From assembly GCA_002633005.1 (NCBI GenBank), contig NMRA01000743.1:1-64000 (forward strand): a stretch of 64,000 bases of DNA, written 5' to 3'. This DNA comes from Phoronis australis (taxonomy: Eukaryota > Phoronida > Phoronidae). Positions 12,481 to 24,977 of this stretch are shown one piece after another (the stretch's first letter is position 1; every line of letters begins with the position of its first letter). Below the pieces are notes generated by a model. That model had not been told where the DNA came from, did not search any database, and saw only the letters and a program-made list of their open reading frames with translations. Made by a program: the position numbers and the translations under genes.

Positions 12481-12720
12481 CGACATCGTTTTTGAAGTTT
12501 TGTCTTGAACATTGCTATCAAACAAAATTTACCTGTGTTCTTGATACCATTGTTTCCTACGAATGTGTACATTTATTTTTTGCTAAATTTCACAGAAAAT
12601 CATGGTCACGTGACCCAATTAATGGTAGAGTGGTACAATGTGAAAAATTAAATTTTGCAGGCTTTCAACTTTTGGAATATATCTATGTGCTTTAACTGAG
12701 TTAAAGTCTGTAGTTTTGTG
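12480..12720 (+). repeat. Dispersed repeat, pair with 9155-9420
   Basis: Inverted relative to the copy at 9155-9420. Identity is partial but continuous over about 200 bp, so this is an old dispersed element of unknown class. Confidence 0.45.
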
Positions 12721-15060
12721 GTTATTTGCCTAAATTTAATAACATAAACTTTATGATAAGGCCCAACATGACCTTAAAGGGAATTCTCAGCTGAGCTAGT
12801 GTCCTGTTTTAACATGCACGCACCACTTGAAATTGAAGGTTATGGTGGAGTTAAAACCTCAAAGTGCTGGAAATTCAAATTCACTGATTCTGCGCAAGTT
12901 ATGCTTTAACTGTTGATGTACGGATAGAAGTTGATTTCAAGAATGCCCTCGAAAAGGCACATTACCCATCCTGCACACTTCTCATAAATCTTGAGCCACC
13001 AATAGGTTCAACACTGAGGATACATCAGAGTGCAATTTGGGGGATTTCATCTACAGCGCTGCCGCATTGTTTTTCACATGCATCATCCTGCAGTTTTTGG
13101 CACTGACATTGCAGAGAGCCGTCTGATTCGTAATCTGCATTTTAGTGGTGAGATTAGATCTCAGTGTGGTTGGATATGTCACATGCTTTGCCAATCTTTC
13201 GTGTACAAGACTCATCAGGACCCCTTCATTTTTTCATTTCAATTTGGATGTTCTAGTTGTGAGTTCATGTGACTTTCCTTTGTTAGATGACTAGCTTATG
13301 TTATGTTGTTGACTTGTCACCAAGCTATCTCTGATGTTACCCAATGTTTACAGCTTACAACCTTCCCACAATGCATTTGGAAAGTGTCAACAGTGCTGTA
13401 GGTAAAACCCCTCAAAATGACTGTGATGCAGTCTTAGTGGTTTCAGGAACTATAAACCTTTAGTGAAAAATATGCTCAGTGACAGACACTTGCGCTGTAA
13501 TTTCAAAATTTCAAAATTTTGATGAGCTTGGGAGATTCCACTGTCCAGCGAGTCAAAATGCTTGCTCCTTAGAGACTGTCTCTCAGGGCTGACGAAATAG
13601 TGTTGAATGGTTGTTTTGGCAGTTCACTTGCTGTAGAGAGGTAATGTAGCCTTCAGTATTTAGGAAGATAACAGGTTTGTCTGGAATTTAAATCAGGATG
13701 TTTACACAATGAACTCCAGAGGCCAAGGGTTGCAAATCCAAGCTAAATCCAGATATCTAGTCCATTGCTGAGTTTAGTCTTTTGTTGGGCATCAGGACTA
13801 AAAGGCCATGAATTATCTATAATGGTTGCATCAGTTACTGTAACCATTTGTAACTAACCCACACCAGAGAACCCAAACCTTTAGCATCTATTTTGACTAA
13901 TTTCTATTGTATGTCTTTTGGTCAAATTATTCTAACCTTACTGATCACGAGGAATTCAATTTCAGAAGCCAAACAGTTCGAAAAGTCAGCAATTTTTAAG
14001 TACACGATATACCAATTTATTTAAACCAGTGTTTTTGATTGCTGCAAAGTCAGGATTGATCAATTTATTTTAGCTAGACGCTAGTGTTTTATTGCTGTGA
14101 AGTCATCGCTAATGCAATGATTGCTCTGCTCCACACGGAAAAACTTAAGATTAGCATTCTAGATGAAACAGGGTTGTTGATGACAGTGGTTCTTGTACAA
14201 ATCTGTAGAGGAAGTTGATGCTGTGAAATGAGTTTCTTACGAGTTACATGTTGACAGTTATCTTAATGTTATGAGTAGCAGTGTTGTCTGATCAGCAAAA
14301 CTAGAGAATTTTAAAAAGTGTTTTCTTTAAGGAGAATAATTTAGCATGTAAGGCTCATTTTTTGACTGAATGCCAATTTACCATTATTTTGTACTTCATA
14401 CCAATGAGTCATTGATTGGATCATGTAACAAAGGGAAGGGTACATGGACAGCAAAACACAGATATCTGTATGTAGCCTGGTCAGGTTTCTTTCAAGATAA
14501 ATATTTAAGATCAAAAGTTTTTAATTTTTGTGAAAGTCACTCTTCTTGATATGATCTTGAGCAAAACGACGCATCAGAGAATAGTTGTAAGTCAAAATAT
14601 TCGAAAGTTAAATTTCAGTCTCATGAGCAAAGTGACAAGATATAATGTTGCGAAAGAAGTTGTGAGATTATTCATAACCTGAAATTTCATGCAAATTTTT
14701 AGGGGAGTGGGGAGGTCTACTTCTTCGGGGGTGAGTAGCTACTTTAAAGTGGAAATTTGTTCTGCAAGTTTGGCATTAATACGGGACATTTTTAATATTG
14801 AAATGAATGCTTATTAACGTTAAGTATTGCTAGTTCTTTTTCTAGCACAGATATCTTAAACGTTGAGATTTTATTGGAGTACATAGAGTATTGATAGGGG
14901 TCGCTTTTAGATCCTTTTTGAGGCACGCTCCTCTTCCTGTCTTATCTGCAAGAACCATGTGGGCAAATTTTAAAAAAACACTCTAGACGCGCTCCCAAGT
15001 TGGAATGAACCCTTTTCATCCTAATCAGATTTTAAAGTGTGAATGAAAATATATAAGCTC
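12721..15060. other. No gene seen; one dispersed repeat
   Basis: Non-coding. The part at about 13900-14260 is similar to 43160-43450: both have TTATTGCTGTG.AGT.ATC.CTAATG and GGTTCTTGTACAAATCT at matching spacing. I saw no exon here. Confidence 0.4.
13900..14260 (+). repeat. Dispersed repeat, pair with 43160-43450
   Basis: Shared blocks with the 43-kb copy include TGCTCTGCTCCA and GGTTCTTGTACAAATCT in the same order and spacing. The class is unknown and the copies are diverged. Confidence 0.45.
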
Positions 15061-15064
15061 ATCT

Positions 15065-16500
15065 TCAACTTATTTTAACTTAAAATAAGCGCACAGTCCA
15101 TGAACATGTACGTGCTAAAAATGCCTTACCTACAGTCCTAAAATTCTACTGTAACATTATCAATTTATCAATAATATCTGACAGTCCTGAAAAAAATCAT
15201 TGTGTGCAGAATTTGTAGACCACGAGACTTGCCGCTATGTGGGTATTTAGCCGTGACTACACTTCAAACTTCCGCCATGCCTCAAAACGAACACAAAAGT
15301 TTTGCTGGTCTTGCGAGGACCAATGGTCTGGCCTTTCAGAACAGACGTAGTGTAGCCTACTTGTCTACGGGATTGCTTTATAGATATTTCCCGTTTTCAA
15401 CAGGAATCCAAATTTCTTTGAACACGTGTAAACCTCGAATGGAATATTAATAAAAAAACTTGTCCAGTGTTAAAAGCACGTGGACAGGAAGTGCGCGCTA
15501 CATATATGAACCTGTCATCAAAGACATTAGTCGGGAACTACCATTCATGAAACGGGTAGCATAGCATCGGCAAGAAATGAATATTGGCACTAATTTCCGA
15601 CAGTTTCTAATACTATAACAAATTTTTGCATTATTTTTAAGATGAATTGTTTGATTAACCATAATTGGTGTATTTAAGCCAAATATCCGATAAAATGACC
15701 ACTGATAGTGAATGCTTACACACCCTTACACCGAAAAATAACTGTCACGTATGCATTCAGCCACACGGTGACTATTATGGGCCTTACCGAGACAAATGTC
15801 AAACGTTTTAAGCAAATGAGACCAGCAAGTGCTGAATGAAACACGCTCTGGTTTAGGCCTACTGCTTAGATACAATGCATATCTAGTAGCTCGTTAGATT
15901 GCGTGGCTCTGGCCAAAAGACCGTCTCTGCTCTGGCAAATGAACTCTGGTGACACGCACGAGCTCGCTTACTCAACGCAGATGAACTTCAAAACAAATGT
16001 CCAGACATTTTTCTCATGTTGCCGATCATGCATGTAGATGGCACGATGTAGCACAGATTTGTACTTAAACCTGCCGCTACATCCCGACTCCACAGGAACT
16101 TAACAATCTTAAGGGTGCTACCAATGGAAAACTTCAGGAGGATTTCAGGTAATTTGCTCGAGTCGAAACTGTATTTTTAATCAAGCATTCGAGTCGCCAT
16201 ATTGACGATTGCGAGGCAGTCAGTCGGCGAGTTTTCGCCCTGGGATTTCAGCACAATTTTCTGTAAAATGATGGTAATTTAGCAGCAAACTTTGATAGCA
16301 ATGCTTCACAATTTTGTAGTAAGTCTTCATAGATTACAGATATGTCACAGAGTGTAAATGTGATGAATCTTAGCTTCCGATTTCACCAGTTTCGGAGACC
16401 AGGTTTCAACGGTCTTGGGTTATAATAAGCGCCCCCACCCCCCTGAGACAAACTTTTCTAAATGCCTTAGGCGGTTATTACGACAAATACGGTAAGTGGA
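15065..16500 (+). repeat. 1.4-kb dispersed repeat, copy A
   Basis: One of three long copies (A here, B about 31950-33265, C about 50360-51380). Shared blocks are CCATGAACATGTACGTG, AATGCCTTACCTACAGT, AATTTGTAGACCACGAG, ACGTGGACAGGAAG-like sequence and GTTTTCGCCCTGG, all in one order. The right end reads GCGGTTATTACGACAAATAC followed by GGTA, preceded by a GC-rich AAGCGCCCCCACCCCC stretch, which resembles a terminal repeat. No transposase frame is visible, so it is non-autonomous. Confidence 0.65.
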
Positions 16501-19500
16501 GTATTACCGTATTACAACTGTCTCTAGTGTCTATGCTTTGCAACTGTTTTTGTAATAAACATTGTGCCCTTGTAAATTGACTTAATCAGACAGTTAAGCT
16601 TTCTTGCTTGGGCCTATCAACTTGCTTTACAGACCTAATCTATTTCACAAAAAGTTGATCCCCATGTTTAGGGTGTTTTTCCGGAACACCCATGTCTTTT
16701 TGATGATATCTAACTGTCAAAGCGAAGCAATGCTTTTTTAGGCAATGGATCAAAGAAAGTCTCCTTTCGCGAGGAATTTATATGGAAAAGACAATCTTTC
16801 ATGGGGATGTACACTTCATTTGTGAGAGTCAATCCCCAGGTGTAGACAGTATGACTCTGGGCTGAAGAGGGTTAGTCATCCCAGAGGGCCGACATATTCC
16901 CACATTTTTTTTGCCAAATTATGCTTCATACTAATGATGTTGCTATAAATACATTTTGAGCAGAGATGGACACCTTAGAAGATCACTGTTGTCCTCAACT
17001 CTTCCAACCTCGAATCTCACAATCAACCTTTGTCTTCTTCATTCCATTAACAAAATTAAGGACTGAACATCATTACTGTACAGTAAATGTGCTTGGTAAA
17101 GAATTACTGCACTGCACATGTCTTTGGCCAATTAAGGATATGGGGACCTTACTTCTAAATTTTAAAGTTTTTTGTAATATTGATTACCTGTGCGGATGAG
17201 TCTTTTATCTTCATTTCTAGTTAACTTTAAAAATGACATCTTGCATGTTTTTTAGTAGGAGAAAACGTTTTCCCAGACTTACCACAACAGTGTGGATTTT
17301 TTTTAATACTAATCAAAGTTCAAAGGTTACAGAGCTGTCACTCAAATCGAACCTCCCACTAGTCATAAAGCACTTTTGTATGTACACACACTCAGGTTAT
17401 TTTAACCAAAACCAAGTTTTCATTGAATAATTAGGTGAAAACCGTCAGATTTTCAAAATTTGCGATGTCTTCAGCTTTTTCTCGACTTCAGCAAATCAAC
17501 TTGAGCTAAATTTAGTAATACGAGTTCTCGAAAATGGCTTGATGGATTTCACGAAACTTTTCAGTTTTATTCTATATTTCTCAATCTCAAAAATGCTGTT
17601 AGGATATTTTTTAAGTCCTAGTTTTATTGTACGGTGCCACCCACGAATTTGACCACTGTTTTTAACAAAAATGCCTTACGTTTTTAGAGTTAATATGGCA
17701 TAGAAACCAAACTGAAATGAGCAGTCAAAAGTTCCTGCCAGTGTTTTTTTAGAGATATTGGCAAGTTTTCATTTAAAGTATCAACTAAAGGGTATTTGTG
17801 TTGTGAATGAACCTTTGTTAAAAATGAAAATTTGACTTAAAAGGGGTGCACATAAATGTAAAGTGTATATTTATAATTCCTGAACTTTCTTCTTTCAGAA
17901 AATAATCATATACTTTTACTGGTTCACACAGCCTAGTTTTTTCTGGTAATTGAATTTGAAATAACGTTTCTCAATACGGTCCAACCATAACCTTTAACGC
18001 CCACCACCAACATGTACTCAGATATGACTTTTTAATTCCTCTGGGTCCAATTTTCTTAAGAGACGACACATATTACGTCAACTGGCAAAAACCAAAGGAA
18101 CAGCAACTTCATTCAAATACATACATTCAGTAGCAAGTACAGTAAAGTATCTGCTTTCTGCAAAACCAGCATGTTTGCAAACGTTTCTGCTTGAAATTCC
18201 CCAAAAGTTCACACAAGAATTGAAACTTGGATTTTTAATCAGCATTTTGCTCCCTGTTGCCTATAAAAATATTTTGCTTAGCAAAGGATTATATTAACAG
18301 CTTCCAATCTACCAGCTTAAGGTCTACAAAAAAGGCAGTAGACATGCTCAGCTGCAGAGGGACATTAATTACACTCTGCTTTTTCATTAATGATTCTGAA
18401 CAATACCAAAAATCTTCAACAAATTAACATTCCCAATACCCGTCTGAGAACTTGACCTCAAAAAGCTTGAGCTCCCAAAACAGACACAATCTACTTAACT
18501 GTACCCAGCAAAGGGTTACATTTTCCACTGCTTAATTCAGTGAAAGTTTATTTAAGTGCATGCACATCAATGGAAACGTAACCCTCCTCCTTTTCACCAA
18601 TTTCTTCAAGATGCCTGAACAGCATAATGCCTACTCATTGAAGTTTTACTAGTTTCTCAGTTCAAATATCGTGGGCTAATACAGTACGGTAACAATTACG
18701 GTAAAATCTCACCACTTTAGGACAACTGTAAGTTCTTTTTTTTCGTAAAACTGAGTGAAGTAGCACCAAATAATCCTTCATCATCATCAAGTGTTGTATC
18801 AAAGCTTGCACGAGAACAATGTTTTTAGAATTGTCGACGTTCACAACAATATTTGAAGCCTTTAAAAAATTAACACTGGTCAATTTTGGCAATTACTTTT
18901 GTACGAATTGGTGAAATTTTCCATACTCACAGCAGACATATTGAAATTAAAACAATAATTACCTTATTCTTTGTGAACAAAGAAACGGGATACTCAGTCG
19001 ATCGTTGTGCCTGTGTGTGTGTCTCAGCAAAGTCAGTGGAAAGTAGGTAACAAACAGTTAGTTAACTTTTGTTAGGAAAATTGCTTCATATCGGAATTAA
19101 AAAAAAATGAGATGCAATATGACCATCCAGCTGTGTTGTCAAAACATCCATGTTTCAATCCCCACTTTACTGCATCGCGTCCAATGATTAGGTCATCGAC
19201 ATTGTTCTGTCCACACAACCTTCTGTTGGTGACGGTGACTGTGGAATAAGCTTGCTTACCTGGTTAATCAGCTTCTTTCACTGATTGAGTCAAAAGAACT
19301 GAACACTAGCTCTACCTTGTGGCACTATCTAAAACTACTGACTGATGGTGCTTTTGTGTAAGAAGTATGTTCAACATAGGTCTGGATACCGGTTTCTTCT
19401 GTGACGTATTCGTGGCATTAACAAATAAAGTGGAATTAGTTTTAAAAATAGATTTCATTAATATGAGCTATTCCTTTGGTCCTATTGATACTTGGAAAAG

Positions 19501-20300
19501 ATAAAGCCTTAAAATTTGTTTTTAATGAGTCTTCATACTTTTCATAATCAAGAATGGAAATTTTAATCGTACTTCTTCTCATTAATGTTCACTGGTAACC
19601 ATTAGGCTGACAGTAGTAAGTTAATTGAGTGCTTTGAAGTTCTGGTTTAAGGATAATTGTGTAGCATCAACTCACCACCTTACTGCTGCGGTCTTGTGTG
19701 GGAGTCCAGTAATAATTCTTCGTTTTGGGATATGATGGACAAGTGGAAATCTTTTGTCAGTATGACGTGAATCAGGTGTTACCATGTCACTAAAAGTATT
19801 TGAGCATTTGTAGCTATGTAATTAAGTTTTGAAAATTTGAAAAATGTTAATTTAGCAATTAATTTCAAAATTGAAGGATTTTCCCCTTAAGTTGTGTGGC
19901 TTGTATTTGTTTCATTCTGTGGTTCAAAAATTCCAAAAAGTAAAATTTCTTTCAATTCAGTGAAACTTGGGGTATTTTATGTAATATCGACATGTCGGAA
20001 TTATTAATTATTCAAATTATCTCAAGTTGTGAAATGTCCCATTTTGTTTCGTCTCAAGGAATGGATCAGTTTTCGAGCAAAAGTACTCTCCGAATCTTGT
20101 CTATTCCAGTCTTTTGTCTAACATTTCAAACACACGAGCTGCTTTTGCGATAAAGTTTGTCGGAACTTAAGTTTGCGGTTGGAACATGTTTTGGATTGGC
20201 ATGCCATGACCCACCATTGTGAACTGCTGCCTTTCCCACTAAGGGTGTTGTTGTAACTCAATGATGGAATGATGTGCACATAAGACGCGTTTCCTCGTCC
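16501..20300. other. No gene seen
   Basis: Non-coding, AT-rich. Open frames such as 16966-17199 and 17233-17430 show no family motif or plausible splice pattern. A copy of the GGTAAAATCTCACCACT repeat lies at 18680-18900. Confidence 0.4.
18680..18900. repeat. GGTAAAATCTCACCAC repeat, copy 1
   Basis: Begins with GGTAAAATCTCACCACTTTA and continues to a GTTCACAACAATATTTG-like block and CAATTTTGGCAATTACTTTT. Matching blocks occur at 20320-20540 and 28850-29012 in the same order. It is an old dispersed repeat of unknown class. Confidence 0.5.
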
Positions 20301-20319
20301 ATTAGTGCAGACTCAACTC

Positions 20320-20540
20320 TCGGTAAAATCTCACCACTATGGCGGACAAGTCAAATTTTATTTTCCATTTTTTCCATGAACATATGTAACACGATAAATA
20401 ATGCTTTGTCATGTTAAAGTTTTGTATCAGAGGTACAGGTAATATTTCTGAAAAGTTTGGGGCATTCACAACAAAGTTGGAGACCTTGGAAATAAAAAAG
20501 GCAAATTTGGCTAATGTGTTTCTTAGAAATTGATGAGATT
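20320..20540. repeat. GGTAAAATCTCACCAC repeat, copy 2
   Basis: Contains GGTAAAATCTCACCACTATG, GCGGACAAG, GCATTCACAACAAAGTTGG and AATTTGGCTAATGTGTTT, aligning with copies 1 and 3. Confidence 0.5.
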
Positions 20541-20739
20541 TTTCTGCAAATGTAGTCAATTTGCTTATCCAATTTATTTTTTGGGAATGAATTTGAATGA
20601 AACAGCCTTAAATGCTCAAGCTTCATTAAAGTCCTTCTCTCACGCGTTAACCCTTATTACATGGTTAGAGGATGTTATAAGGATTCAAGAATTACTTACC
20701 CCATAACTAATACACAGTCCGTACTCGAAAAAAGTTTAA

Positions 20740-22270
20740 ATGAACGCGCCACTCACGATTCGCACCCGAAGAACCACCGCCATTTTGAACTTGCCGCGAA
20801 CCCGGAAGTACAATTCATTCAGGAACCCAGGCTGAGAAAACGCCGTCAGTACGACTGGAGCAGTGCCTGCACTGTTACCAGCCAGCAAACGGGAATAAAA
20901 TAATCGACAGAGCGCCTTAATTTTAATAAAATCAAACTACGGAAATTTTATCGAATTTACTGAAGAAATGTGGCGAATAAATTTTTGACAGAAATTATTT
21001 TGCCAGACTCGGGACCGCAGCCTATCGGACTCGGTGCTGATCGAGACCAGACACTGGCGAACGGTAAATGCATGCGGTTGCAAGCTGTTTTGTCGAAGTA
21101 AAATGGTCAAATGATAAATGCTGCATATATTCAAGGGTAGTATCAGACACTTGCATGAAATTACGGGCTGGTTAGTCTTGTGTCACACTGCCGTGGCAGA
21201 CCTTAGTTACCCTCAGTCACCAGCTACCAGTGAAGACTATTGTCAAAATACAGCTTGTTAGTAGGCCTATACAGCTTTGCGCCAAGGCTACCCTTAGGAC
21301 TAACTGGTCGCTGTCCACAGCGCTCGCTCAAACGAGGTATATTTAGAACTTGGGTACTTCTGGCGAAGTGTGCAAAGTTGTTGGCTCCCAATAGAGATTT
21401 TCCCAGACTTTGTATGAGCACCAAGCACAAAAAACACGAAAATTGAACAAAGTTTCTTTTTTGTAGCAACGTTTGTCAAAATGTATCAACTTTAAATCTT
21501 CACAAATTACAAAGTAGCCCATTGAACATGCCTTTCTGTTCAGCAAAAGTCGCCATGTTGTCGGTGCCGCCAGAAATGAGACGAAGTCCAACGGGAATTG
21601 TGAGCACATTTATCACTTAATGAGTAACAACTGCGAGGCTGAATGGTGAACACTGTTAAATCGTGCAGAATAGTAAGTAAAGATATGTCTAACTAAATTT
21701 CACTGTAATTTGTTGGCGCAAACAATTTACACAAAAGTTTTAAACTCGTAACTTATCCCGCTGTCCTCCAATATGGCCGACGCGATCCAAACTAAGTGAC
21801 CCAAATTTCGCCACAAAACTTGCAATAACTTTACACTGCTTGCCCCGATTTTGATACTTTTTCGATTTTTACTGAGTAGAATCTTTCCGATGATAGCAAA
21901 GTACTTTTTCAAAACGAGAAAAAAATAAATAAAACCGAAAAAACGACCCATATTGGTTCCTAGGTTCGACCGGCCTACATAAGGAACTAAACACCAATGC
22001 TATTTTAACATACTAAGTACGCGTAACATTCCAAAAAAATCAACGACCACTAACTACAAACTATAAATACACTACATATGCAAACGAATCACGAGATATT
22101 ACTAATAAAACAAAATGAAGAGTTTTAGAGCAAGCCATAGCACATTCAGTTACAAGGAAAAAATGGCGGCGTTCAGGACAAGTTCCTGAGCTGATGAGCC
22201 GGAAATGTGGGTACGGAAATAACCGATGACAGCCGGTAATTATACGCTAACAGAGAAGGGTCAAATACTG
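20740..22270. promoter_or_regulatory. Possible promoter-like region (YY1 and ETS motifs)
   Basis: Slightly richer in CpG than its surroundings. Motifs common in animal housekeeping promoters recur: CCGCCATTTTG (20777) and CCGGAAGT (20801), ATATGGCCGAC (21770), AAAATGGCGGCG (22163) and GCCGGAAAT (22198). No first exon or coding frame could be tied to it. Position and motifs are seen; promoter function is inference. Confidence 0.25.
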
Positions 22271-24080
22271 TTAAAAAATCGCTTTTGGCAAGAAAGGCGA
22301 AAAGAATATAAAGAAAGGGTGTCGAAAACAAGATTTTATGCAGTAAGTATTTTCGGATACTGGAACCACATGGGCAGTTTGAGAGAAGGACTTTAAGTTA
22401 CCACAAACTCACAATGTTATCTTACTTTATCCTGTGAGTTGTCCATATCAGACTGAAATTGTCAACAAAGTACAAACTTCTTGAGAGCATGCACAGTTTT
22501 GGTCTGCATCAGTCCATACATGGCAGACATATTTTTATCGTAACAAGGAGGTGCTTATTACCAGCCCATTACAGAATGTACCAGTTTCATCTTACAAAAT
22601 AAAATGTTGTTGAATTTTAACGTGATTCATGCCATGAGTAGTATTCTGTTACTTATTTTCAAGCCCAATCTTGATATGGAACAACTTGAGTCTGATTTTT
22701 AATAGTGTCCTGAATCAGAAACAAATTTTGACAGAATTAGTTAATTAAGTAGGTATTTAACACATTTTTAGATATTCAAAATATACACTGCAATTGGTAT
22801 TTTTATTGTTCTGTTGATAAGGACAGCTGGGACATTGTTACCATATTTTCCACAACAGAAATTCTATGGGTTGCTGGAAAGATGGCATTTGTTTTTTAAA
22901 CAGGCCACAGTGCTGCCAAGCATGTAGCATTGAAAGGTGTTGTTGAAGATTGCACTGTCATGAAATATTTTTACAAAAACATTCTTGTACTTGCTGAAAC
23001 ATGCCCTGGCCAAATTGGGGCTAGTCATAACACGAAGGTTTATTTTCCTTTCAAAATTGATTACCTATACTCATCAACAAGTTGATTTTTCAAATGTTGC
23101 CAAGAGCAACAGTGACACTGGACTGGAAGAGTACATTTCCTTGTTTAAATGTCACAAGTGTAACCCCAAGTTCCTGGAGGTCACCTGGTCTTTTACTAAT
23201 GTTTTATCCTGGGGTCCTGGGAATTTTTTGTGTTCCCTTCAATTTCAGAATTTACTGTGGAACTTTTTACGAATTTTGTGGATGTGGTTATAAAACCATA
23301 CTATCCAATTGAAATGAAGTAAATTTTTAGACATTTCTGTACCCAGTTACATGAAACAGAAACTCTAATGGCATAAAGAAAGGACAATCGGTATTTTCAC
23401 AAGCCCCCAAATGCACAGTATATGTTACTGAGTCAGTAGTTGGCTTTGATACAAATTGAGAGTGAACTCTACTTTGAACTCTCAATATTATTGAAAATAT
23501 GTAGGGATCTTTTCATGCAACCCCCGTTATTTAAGGAGTAAGTGCCTAATTATTTTCATTCAATTAAGGGCTCAGTTCCAAGTTGTATTATTAGAAAATG
23601 TCATTAGTCAAAGAGGAGCTCATAATAAAGACAAGGTGATGGAAATTAAAATGTAACATCTGTGAGTAAGGAATGAATCAAATAGGCAAAAGATTTAGGG
23701 AACTTAGTTGAGTCCCTATTTGGGACTGTTTCATGCAACCAGGTTCTGGTCCCTTAATGTTGTTTTAATGTTGTGTTGTGTGGTGTTGATTTTTTGTCAG
23801 TGTTAAAGTTGCACGTGCTGCTTTTTTATTCCAGTGTATTTCAAATTTTGGAATCAGAAATGAATGATTAATAAGAATTCCCACTCAATCCCATGAATTA
23901 CCAACAAACATCATATGTTATGATTTTTATCATGTCAAAGCGTCTATGGGAATTACACCTGCAATGTTTAATGCTATCTTTTCAGACAGATATAATGTGA
24001 GCAATTTTGAGGATTATGCAAATTTCCATCTTGCTCTGTCAATTGTTTCTTCTAACAAAAGCTTGCTGGTTAATGCCCTT
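22271..24080. other. No gene seen
   Basis: Non-coding. The 102-codon frame at 22985-23293 has no recognisable motif. Confidence 0.4.
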
Positions 24081-24084
24081 GGTG

Positions 24085-24290
24085 TTTAAATTGAGAAACC
24101 CTAAGATGGGATGGGCGATTACCTGAGCAGTAGGCGCTTAAAACGAAAACTGGCAAAAGTCGGAGGTAGGCGATCTTGAGCAGTGACCTGCTTACCTCAA
24201 AAGTTTGGCCAAACTGGGCAAGTGCACGGGGTGTTTGTTTGATCTCAGAATTTGGAGATTCGGGCAATTATGGGAGCGCGACAACCACAA
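24085..24290. repeat. GGGCGATTACC motif cluster
   Basis: Carries GGGATGGGCGATTACCTGAG, TAGGCGCTTA and GTAGGCGATC in short spacing. The motif is related to the subterminal repeats of the TA-flanked element at 1921-3240 and to clusters at 25430-25520 and 26148-26240. Confidence 0.45.
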
Positions 24291-24977
24291 ATTTTCTCAC
24301 GGCTCGAACAGAAACACGAGGATTTCGACTTTGAAAAGGTGATTTAATGAGACCATTGTTAAAAACTCAAATGTTTTCAAATATATTAGTGCCCTGCAAA
24401 ATATATTGCAAAACTCGAATGGCAGTCCACTTACTGTATCAATAATGACCGTTTCATATCATTGAACGTGACTACACTTCGTTTCCTCAATTAAAAACAC
24501 AATTGGATTCATTCTTGGTCCAACCCAAACTTAGCAATTGCAACGAGAGGGGTGTGTGATTAATTGCTTAATTCAAATCTGCGTTGACCTGGGAGATAAA
24601 TGTAGCAAAATCACATGCGCCCGTGCCTGCAATTTGTAGGTGAAAACTTCACAGTCTGATCTAGATTTTTAATTCCCACCACGGGTTTACCGTCATCACC
24701 AAAAGTCCATTGGGGGGGGTGTTGGGCGGAGTAAAAAATTAAATTACTGGTCCACAGTTGCCACCAAGTTAGCGCGGTAAGAAGGCATTCCTGAGCGTTG
24801 CCATGGTTTTTTGCTCCTACAGATTTTTGACAATTCTCTTTCACAAACAGCTGGAATACCGGGACAGTGGTAATAAAATGCTGAAAGTGGGAATTGTTTT
24901 ATTTCAAAATCAGAGCCACAGATCGCCAACTTAATTTGCAAGTTTAAAGAAACTCGCCTTGGGATGCATGTTTGAAG

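Noticed and set aside
20661-20903. 80-codon plus-strand frame with a basic RKRRQYD stretch
   Set aside because: There is no homology I recognise, no splice context, and the length is within chance for this less AT-rich patch.
22186-22205. CTGATGAGCCGGAAAT resembling a hammerhead core
   Set aside because: There is no room for a stem II loop between CTGATGA and GAAA, and no flanking stem I. A similar TTGATGAGCCGGGAAT at 73-88 fails for the same reason.
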